DNA of 64,000 nt, from NCBI RefSeq assembly GCF_021462225.1, contig NC_061804.1:43587975-43651974 (forward strand). The letters are read 5' to 3'. The position numbers were made by a program, and so were the translations under genes. This document shows, piece after piece, positions 57,630 through 64,000 of the stretch. This DNA comes from Girardinichthys multiradiatus. Lineage: Eukaryota > Chordata > Actinopteri > Cyprinodontiformes > Goodeidae. Position 1 is the stretch's first letter; each line of letters begins with the position of its first letter. The notes beneath the pieces were generated by a model that had not been told where the DNA came from, did no database searches, and was given only the letters and a program-made list of their open reading frames with translations.

Positions 57630-57900
57630 TTTCAGAACTGCCTTAATTATTTACGGCATAGATAGCACAAGGTGCCAGAAACATCTCTGAGAGCTGCGTC
57701 CACATTGACCTGACAGCTTCATACAGTTGTCACTGATAGTATATTAGCTGCACATTCATAACGCAAATCTCAAGTTCCATCACATCCCAAAGGTACTCTG
57801 TTGGATTGAGATCTGGTGACTGTGTAGGCCATTGGGACACAGTGAACTCATTGGCCATTTGGAGATGATTCAAGCTTTGTAAAATATTTATGGTCCATAA
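57630..57900. repeat. Possible DNA-transposon fragment
   Basis: CCATCACATCCCAAAGGTAC then TGTTGGATTGAGATCTGGTG and ACTGTGTAGGCCATTGGGAC match, from memory, an interspersed sequence common in teleost introns. It shows no terminal repeats or coding frame here. Confidence 0.4.
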
Positions 57901-59516
57901 AAATCATGTATGAAGTCTAGACCATTGGTCACTGGTTGAACGTAAGTTTAATAAAAATTATACCAAAAAACAACATAAAGAAAAGGAAGTACGAGCCATA
58001 AAAAACTAAAGTCTGAAGAAACCTTGAACTTGCTAAGAAGTTGACCATCACATTTGGGGCTATTTCCTGCCTATACAAATAATAAATCCAGAAAATGGAA
58101 CACAGGTGTACTGGTTACTTCCAAAATGAAAGATAACAAAAGACGTGTTTAAAATTGCAGGTTGATGCGTGCCAGGCTGGTGGCTATAGAAAGTATATCC
58201 TAGGCAGCTAATCATCTCTAAAAGTACATATATAGTAAGGAGAACTAATTCATATAAACGGACACTTGGGGCATCTAACAGATATTGTGATTTTTTTCTG
58301 GTAAAGGTAGACATCTGAAGATCGTTGTTGTCATACAGGCCTGGTTGTGCTTAGCAACAGTGCTCAGGTAGGATGGGGTTTTTAAACAAAAAACCCAAAT
58401 GGTATTAAGGGGTCTAGAGTGTAACAAAACAATATGTCCCACAACATTCCACTACCATCAGCAGCCTGAAATATAATTCAAATGATTAGAGCATGAAAGA
58501 TCCATGGCTTTCCCTCATTTAAATTCTGACTCTACCTTTTATGTGTTGCATTTGAATGATAGTTTTATTGGACATGGCATCATTTATTGCTGTTCATTTT
58601 TAATAACCTTGTGTAAACAAAAAAAGAATGTCATGGCTACAGTGAAAAGATTTTCTGTGCTAACCAACACACAGCATGGGGGTAAGATTTCGACTAGCCT
58701 TGTTTCTGTTAACTATAGCCTGGATGTAACAACACAAACACACATGACCCTGGGTGGATGGATGGTTAACCCAAAAAAATATTCATACACAGATTTAGTT
58801 TAAAGTTCTTCTGAGTGAAAGTAACATTTGTAGAGGCCCGGCCACAGTAACACATCAAAACTGACTCAAATCGGATTTGCTTTTTATGTAGGCCTTATAG
58901 AGGCCTTCTTTTTGGTACAAATAGCTTTTGGAGATGCTGTCGTTTTCTCTGCAGTCTGTTGTTCAGGATTAGCAGAAGTCTTCTTCACTGACGAGATGGA
59001 GCAAAGTAAAACAATGGCACCTACAAAATCATTTAATATTTAAATCATTCTGTGACTTTAAATCAGGTTATTGGGGGACAACACACAGCAGCGAATTCAC
59101 TAAACACCACATGGAGCTGACAGCTACCAACATCTGTCCTGACGGCTGAAGTGTGTGAAGCTGACAGGGAATGTGAAAAAGAGAGCAGTCTTTATCAGTT
59201 GTAGGCCAGGATATATTGATGTATTTTAGCTTCCTCCAATAGTTTTGTCTCATTTTTATTTGTTGACAAAAACACTGGCAACTTTTGTCATAGTTTTGGT
59301 GATTTTTATTTAGTTATTTTTTATTTTTTATTATTTTGGTAGCTAAAAGAAAACTATTGGCAAAACTATTTTCAAGTTTTTGACAACAAAATTAACACTG
59401 CTGGGAAAAATGCTGCTGAGCAATTATACGAAGGGTTTGATTGCTCTAATGCCGATTTTTCCATTAATTATTTTGAATGGTATATATATCTTTCAACATT
59501 CCATGATGTTGAAAGA

Positions 59517-59519
<3 letters not shown>
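57901..59519. other. Anonymous intronic sequence
   Basis: AT-rich with a 99-codon open frame at 58504-58803 lacking any domain. No gene recognised. Confidence 0.45.

Positions 59520-59550
<31 letters not shown>
59520..59550. repeat. (TA)n microsatellite
   Basis: About 31 bases of TA repeats. The sequence just before, ATTCCATGATGTTGAAAGATAT, includes half of a short hairpin with CTTTCAACATTCCA. Confidence 0.95.
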
Positions 59551-59552
<2 letters not shown>

Positions 59553-60079
59553 GACAGGACATTTAGTGTAACTGGAGAATTTATGTATTCAGCTCTGTAT
59601 GAATGTGTACATGTCTGTATTCATTTAGTAGTCATTTTCAATTTGACTTTTAACCATGATAGGAGAAAGGTGTAAAAGAGAGAATTACAGTTGATACCAA
59701 TTTGCACTAGGTGTCAGAAACATGCAACGGTGCATGGCTGGCAGATAAAATCATTTTAAATAATTTTGCTCCGTGGTTAAAAATGTATTACCGTGCAAAA
59801 CTGACAAACTGTTTTCACTTTATATTACTTACAGCAACTAAATTAAGACGAAGTCCTGACTTTTTCCATCACTGAAAAAATAAGAATGACATTAAATGGA
59901 CTTGTGCTCTGTTCATGATTGTTGTCAGTGGCCCAAAAAGGGTTGTCAGGCTACAAAAGTGGTTTATATCTCAGTAAAAAAGCAATAACAATGTTTGTCT
60001 ACATTCTCAAAAAGTACCTACTTCACAATTTGCAATTACAAATTGAGATACCAAAGTAATTTCAATTCAAGTCAATTAA
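59551..60079. other. Anonymous intronic sequence
   Basis: No gene or repeat recognised. Confidence 0.45.
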
Positions 60080-61498
60080 AAACTCAATTCAAAAATGCTT
60101 TATTAATTCCAAAGGGAATTTAAATGTTGTTGTAGCTCATTATGAAGGTTTATTCAAAGAGCCATTGATGCTGATGGCTGGGGGCAGGAAGGATCTCCTG
60201 TAGTAGTCTGTCTTACAGCAGATCAGAAGAAGCCTCTGACTGAAGACACTGTTGTTGTAGGACAGTCTCATGAAGAGGATGCTCAGGGTTCTCCATAATG
60301 TTCTTCATTTTATGAAGAATCTGTATTTGCACAATGATCTCCAGAGGTTCCAGAGGAGTCCCCGGAACAGAGCCAGCCTTCTTTATCAGCTTGTTTAGTT
60401 TTTTTAAGTCCCTGACTCTGATGCTGCTACCCCAGCAGATGATGGCAGAAGAGATCACACTTTCCACAACAGACCTATAGAAGATATGCAGCATCTTGAT
60501 CCAAACAATGAAGGTCCTAAGCTTCTTGTAGACGGCTTCACAGTTGCATCTCCCCTCCAGTCTGTTGTCCAGGTGAACACCGAGGTATTTATACTCCTCC
60601 ACCACCTCCACTTCTTCTCCCATGATGGAAATAGTCAGTCAGTCAAACATTTTCTATACCGCTTTTTCCATAGTGGGTCGCAGGAAAGCTGGTGCCTATC
60701 TCCAGCAGTCTATGGGCGGGAGGCTGGGTACACCCTGGACAGGTCGCCAGTCCATCGCAGGGCACACACAAACAACCAAGCACTTACTCATTCATACACC
60801 TAAGGGCAATTTAGAGAGACCAGTTAACCTAACAGGCATGTCTTTGGACTGTGAGAGGAAGCTGGAGTACCCGGATAGAACCCACGCCTGCACAGGGAGA
60901 ACATGCAAACTCCATTCAGAAAGACCCCCAGCCAGGAGTCGAATCAATGATTGAAACAGTGTTTGACCTATTCTTGTTTCTCTTAAAATCTACAATCATC
61001 TTGTTTTATTCACGTTGATGAGATGATTGTTTCCACACAGTGCCACAAAGTGGTCTACCAGCTCCCTGTACTCAGCTTCTCTGATCCACCCCCCAACTTC
61101 AGAATCATCCAAGTATTTCTGCAGATGACCAGAGTCTATCTTGTACTGGAAGTATGAGGTGTACAGAGTGAAAAGGAATGGTGAGAGTACAGTCCCCTGC
61201 GGTGCTCCTGTGCTGCTGACTACCTGGTTAGACACACAACCCTTCAGTCTCACAAACTGTGGTCTGTTTGTCAGGTAGTCTTTGATCCAGGAGATTGTTG
61301 AGGCCTCCACCTGAGTGTTCTGGAGTTTCTGAGTCTTCTGACAAAAGCAAATCAGGTTTATTGTGTTAAATGCACTGGAAAAATCAAAGAACATGGTCCT
61401 CACAGTGCTGGTGACTTTGTTGAAGCAGGTGTATGATGGCATCTTCAACTCCAACTTCACAGCGATAAGCAAACTGAAGGGGGTCCTGATAGTTTGCA
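60080..61498 (-). mobile_element. CR1/Rex1-like LINE with nested SINE
   Basis: The minus strand begins in RT. 60996-61520 holds a 174-codon frame: FDFSSAFNTINLICFCQK, ISWIKDYLTNRPQFVRLKGC, STGAPQGTVLSPFLFTLYTS and YLDDSEVGGWI (palm motif; relatives usually have SDDS). It continues LVDHFVALCGNNHLINVNKT. After a nested SINE (60625-60955), the frame resumes at 60213-60623: MGEEVEVVEEYKYLGVHLDN, MLHIFYRSVVESVISSAIIC and LNKLIKKAGSVPGTPLEPLE. The 3' UTR ends near 60080 in an AATTCAA-rich stretch. It meets a Tc1 element at 61498/61499. Confidence 0.88.
60625..60955 (-). repeat. tRNA-derived SINE inserted in the LINE
   Basis: Same SINE as 30560-30912 on the minus strand: the right end begins at GATTCGACTCCTGGCTGGG (B-box region; tRNA-like head cut off) and ends ATAGAAAATGTTTGACTGAC on the left. 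LINE sequence continues on both sides. The flanks ATGATGGAAA (left) and ATGATTGAAA (right) differ in one base and look like the target-site duplication. Confidence 0.88.
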
Positions 61499-62219
61499 AA
61501 ACGCTACATGTGGCTAACACTTCACATCACTCTGATCACACCATCCCCACTGTCAAATATGGTGGTGGCAGCATTATGCTCTGGGGGTGCTTCTCTTCAG
61601 CAGGGACAGGGAAGGTGGTCAGAGTTGATGGAAAGATGGATGGAGCCAAATACAGGGCAATCCTGGAAGAAAACCTGTTGGAGTCTGCAAAAGACTTGAG
61701 ACTTGGGTGCAGGTTCACCTTCCAGCAGAAAAACAATTCTATACATAAAGCCAAGGCAACAATGTAATGGTTTAAAACAAAACATATTCATGTGTTAGAA
61801 TGGCTCAGTCAATGTCCAGACCTAAACCCAATCGAGAATCTTTAGCAAGATCTAAAAACTGCTGTTCACAAACGCTCTCCATCTAATCTGACTGAGCTTG
61901 AGCTGTTTTGCAAAGAAGAATAGGCAAAAATTTCACTCACTAGATCTGCAAACTGTAATTGCAGGTGTAATTGCAGCAAAAGGTGGTTCCACAAAGTATT
62001 GACTCAGGGGAGCTGAATACTTTTGCACAATACCCTTTTCAGTTTTTATTTGTAAAAAAAGAAAAATCATGTATAATTTTCTTTCCACTTTACAATTGTA
62101 TAACACTTTGTGTTGGTCTTTCACATACAATTCCAATAAAATATATGTATGTTTGCGGTTGTAATGTGACAATATGTGGAAAAGTTCAAAGGTTATGAAT
62201 ACTTTTACAAGCCACTGTA
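61499..62219 (+). mobile_element. Tc1/mariner transposon, 3' half
   Basis: On +, the transposase reads HTIPTVKYGGGSIMLWGCFS, AGTGKVVRVDGKMDGAKYRA and FQQKNNSIHKAKATM. Intact relatives have FQQDNDPKH, so the second catalytic Asp is Lys here. Another frame continues CPDLNPIENL (last catalytic Glu present), a stop, then DLKTAVHKRSPSNLTELELF. The 3' region and right terminal repeat run to ATACTTTTACAAGCCACTGT at 62219. The same subterminal sequence lies at about 4430-4545 in reverse. The 5' half is absent because it abuts the LINE at 61498. Confidence 0.85.
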
Positions 62220-64000
62220 AAACTCATAAACTTAACTATGATTAAACATAGAAGAAAATGATTGTGAGTGTTGGGGTTATAAAGTCATAAAATATTCCCA
62301 AAAGATGTAATTTTGGTATTCCGGACTTTAAACAGAGAAAGTTCAGCCTCTTTATTATCAGACAGTTAAAACACAAAGGGCATATGCCTTTTTATACTCT
62401 CTATGTAAATGTTGGTCTTCAGCTGCAATAATGTAATGACACTGAAATAACCAACTTAGTTGATTTCTTTGGTATTTATTATAGAATAAAAATATTTGAT
62501 GAAGTGTGGCGGAGATCTTGGTGCCACAGCCTGAAAGGAGGACACACCCAAAGATAAGCAGTGAAAAACAGATTTTAAAGAGTAAACAGTGTGTTATCAG
62601 CCACTTCTTAGAAGAAATATTCATCTTTTCTGTTCACAGATATTGGTTGAGAGAGGTTGGGCTGAACATAAGGTTGCTCCAGGATGTGAGAGCGGTTTTT
62701 AAACTATTTACTTTTACGTCTAAGAGGGAGTTTATCTGCTTAAATTACTAGTAAATATACACGTCAGGTTCTGTCAGCTGTTCATCACTGATTCTCCTGC
62801 TGCTTGGATAAATACATAGATTTATGTTAAGTGTTACATACTTCTCAATTCTAACCAAAATGTCCTTTTTTTTCCATTTTAACCCATCACTCCTGATGCT
62901 TCTGGGTATTTTTCCACTTCTCTTCCTTTAGGTTTCAAAGAAGCAAAAAACATTAGTGAAGTGTTCAAGAATCAGGCTCTTTGGTCCCTAAAGGAACAGC
63001 TAATGCCTTGTGATTCCTCTTGAGAGCTGCCTAAACTTTCCAGACTAAAGCTTCTATGTCAGGTCATTACTGAGCCACTATTAGTTGCATAGTGTTACAC
63101 ATGCCATCTTTTAAAAAAAGCAGATTATAAAGCTAGTCGCACACCTGATGAAGCTTGAATGCAACAGACACTCCCAGTTCACATCATGTTCCCTTTCATC
63201 CCACATGTATAACTACTGTCTCCACACTGGCTTTGTGAAATGCCACAGGAGTGCAGGATAGATGTTGTGCATGAATGCCTCACTGGTGTATCATTATTAA
63301 TTACCTTCAGGTAGAATTACCAGACGGATGCAACACTGGAATGGTAATTTCACACTTCACCGTCACAGTGTTTCTTGAGATTTTGGCTCTCTGTGCAAGT
63401 AGTTGATAAGTGCAGGTTTTTGCGTCCCACCAGTTGTGATGTGGCAGAAGGTATTGGTTTAAAACAGTAAACGGGACAGTAGGACAGCACAATAATGCTG
63501 CAAATGTAGAGCGTTTTTCTGATTCTTTCATTCAGTGGATGCAGTGCGGGTTTCCCGTTAATTTTTGAGACAGATGTCATTTATATTTGCAATTAAACCA
63601 GTTTTGTATTTGCTGATCAAAAAATATAGTCTTGTTTTGCAGAACTTAGGCAAGTTTATGACACAGAACACCTTCAGTGTGGATTGAAACTGACTGCATG
63701 TTTAAATGACTTTGTTTAAGGATGTAATACCATTTTTCTGCATGCACTGCCTAATTACTCTCAACATGAGAAATATATCTTAATACCCTCCTCAAAAATG
63801 TACTGGCATTACAGCAGTCAAACCCTTCTTATTGAGCTCCAAATCTCCTTGACATCAACCTAATCTTTAGCTCTGTCCGCAGACTCTCAATGTGATTGAA
63901 ATCAGATATCTGGGTGGACAACTCAAAATATTACGTCCAGCCAGAAGGAACATGTTGATAAAATGTAGTTTACTTTGAACCTAAATCTGCAAGGGCTGTA
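62220..64000. other. Anonymous intronic sequence
   Basis: AT-rich. 63830-63960 (CTCCAAATCTCCTTGACATC, then TCAATGTGATTGAAATCAGA) could be a decayed DNA-transposon similar in type to 57630-57900. No coding exon was recognised, including the expected partner exon of the IgLON Ig domain. Confidence 0.4.

Noticed and set aside
27447..64000. Second half of the IgLON Ig domain 2 exon
   Set aside because: I looked for a DxGxYxC-type coding block with splice sites on + and did not find one by reading; it probably lies beyond the window.

Overview
The window is nuclear DNA of a ray-finned (teleost) fish, most likely a percomorph. The evidence is a strongly AT-rich background, one vertebrate neural cell-adhesion exon with canonical splice sites, long non-coding stretches, and a typical teleost mix of transposable elements (Ty3/gypsy chromovirus, several LINE clades, tRNA-derived SINEs, Tc1/mariner and hAT). 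Nothing bacterial or phage-like is present: no operons, CRISPR arrays, rRNA or autonomous tRNA genes. The clade placement is inference; no species can be named from sequence alone.

The only host coding sequence I can support is a 126-bp exon at 27321-27446 (+). It encodes the first half of the second Ig domain of an IgLON protein, best matched to lsamp. It has phase 1 at both ends. No sister exon was found by reading, so almost the whole window is probably intronic DNA of this gene, with more than 27 kb upstream and more than 36 kb downstream of the exon.

Layout. 1-1296: gypsy chromovirus 3' end with its LTR. 1.7-6 kb: LINE, Tc1, LTR and SINE fragments. 9.5-14.6 kb: old RTE-like piece, Tc1 remnant, an L2-like LINE 3' end carrying a nested insertion, and further repeats. 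16.7-17.65 kb: LTR-like block with diverged tandem repeats. 18-24.1 kb: dense LINE cluster (a CR1/Rex1-like copy on - head-to-head with an RTE-like copy on +, then a longer RTE-like copy, then a Tc1 remnant). 24-30.5 kb: mostly quiet intron with the exon, a Tc1-like remnant and AT/GT microsatellites. 30.56 kb: the best SINE. 35.6-36.5 kb and 44.7-45.3 kb: two parts of an RNase H-bearing LINE (I/Nimb type). 39 kb: LINE endonuclease fragment. 40.8-42.7 kb: LTR-bounded, non-coding, repetitive element containing a long palindrome. 45.8-47.35 kb: hAT-type element with a readable 8-bp target-site duplication and a nested Tc1-type element. 49.4-54.1 kb: minisatellite, solo LTR, SINEs, L2-like and RTE-like LINEs. 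60.1-62.2 kb: LINE with a nested SINE, abutting a Tc1 3' end. The remainder is anonymous intron.

Every transposable element shows frameshifts, stops, deletions or lost catalytic residues, so none looks autonomous. I found no convincing new biological system. The most unusual structures are the palindrome/direct-repeat at 41254-41509, the nested hAT/Tc1 element, the LTR-like block at 16.75-17.65 kb, and two possible minus-strand first exons with ETS-like motifs.
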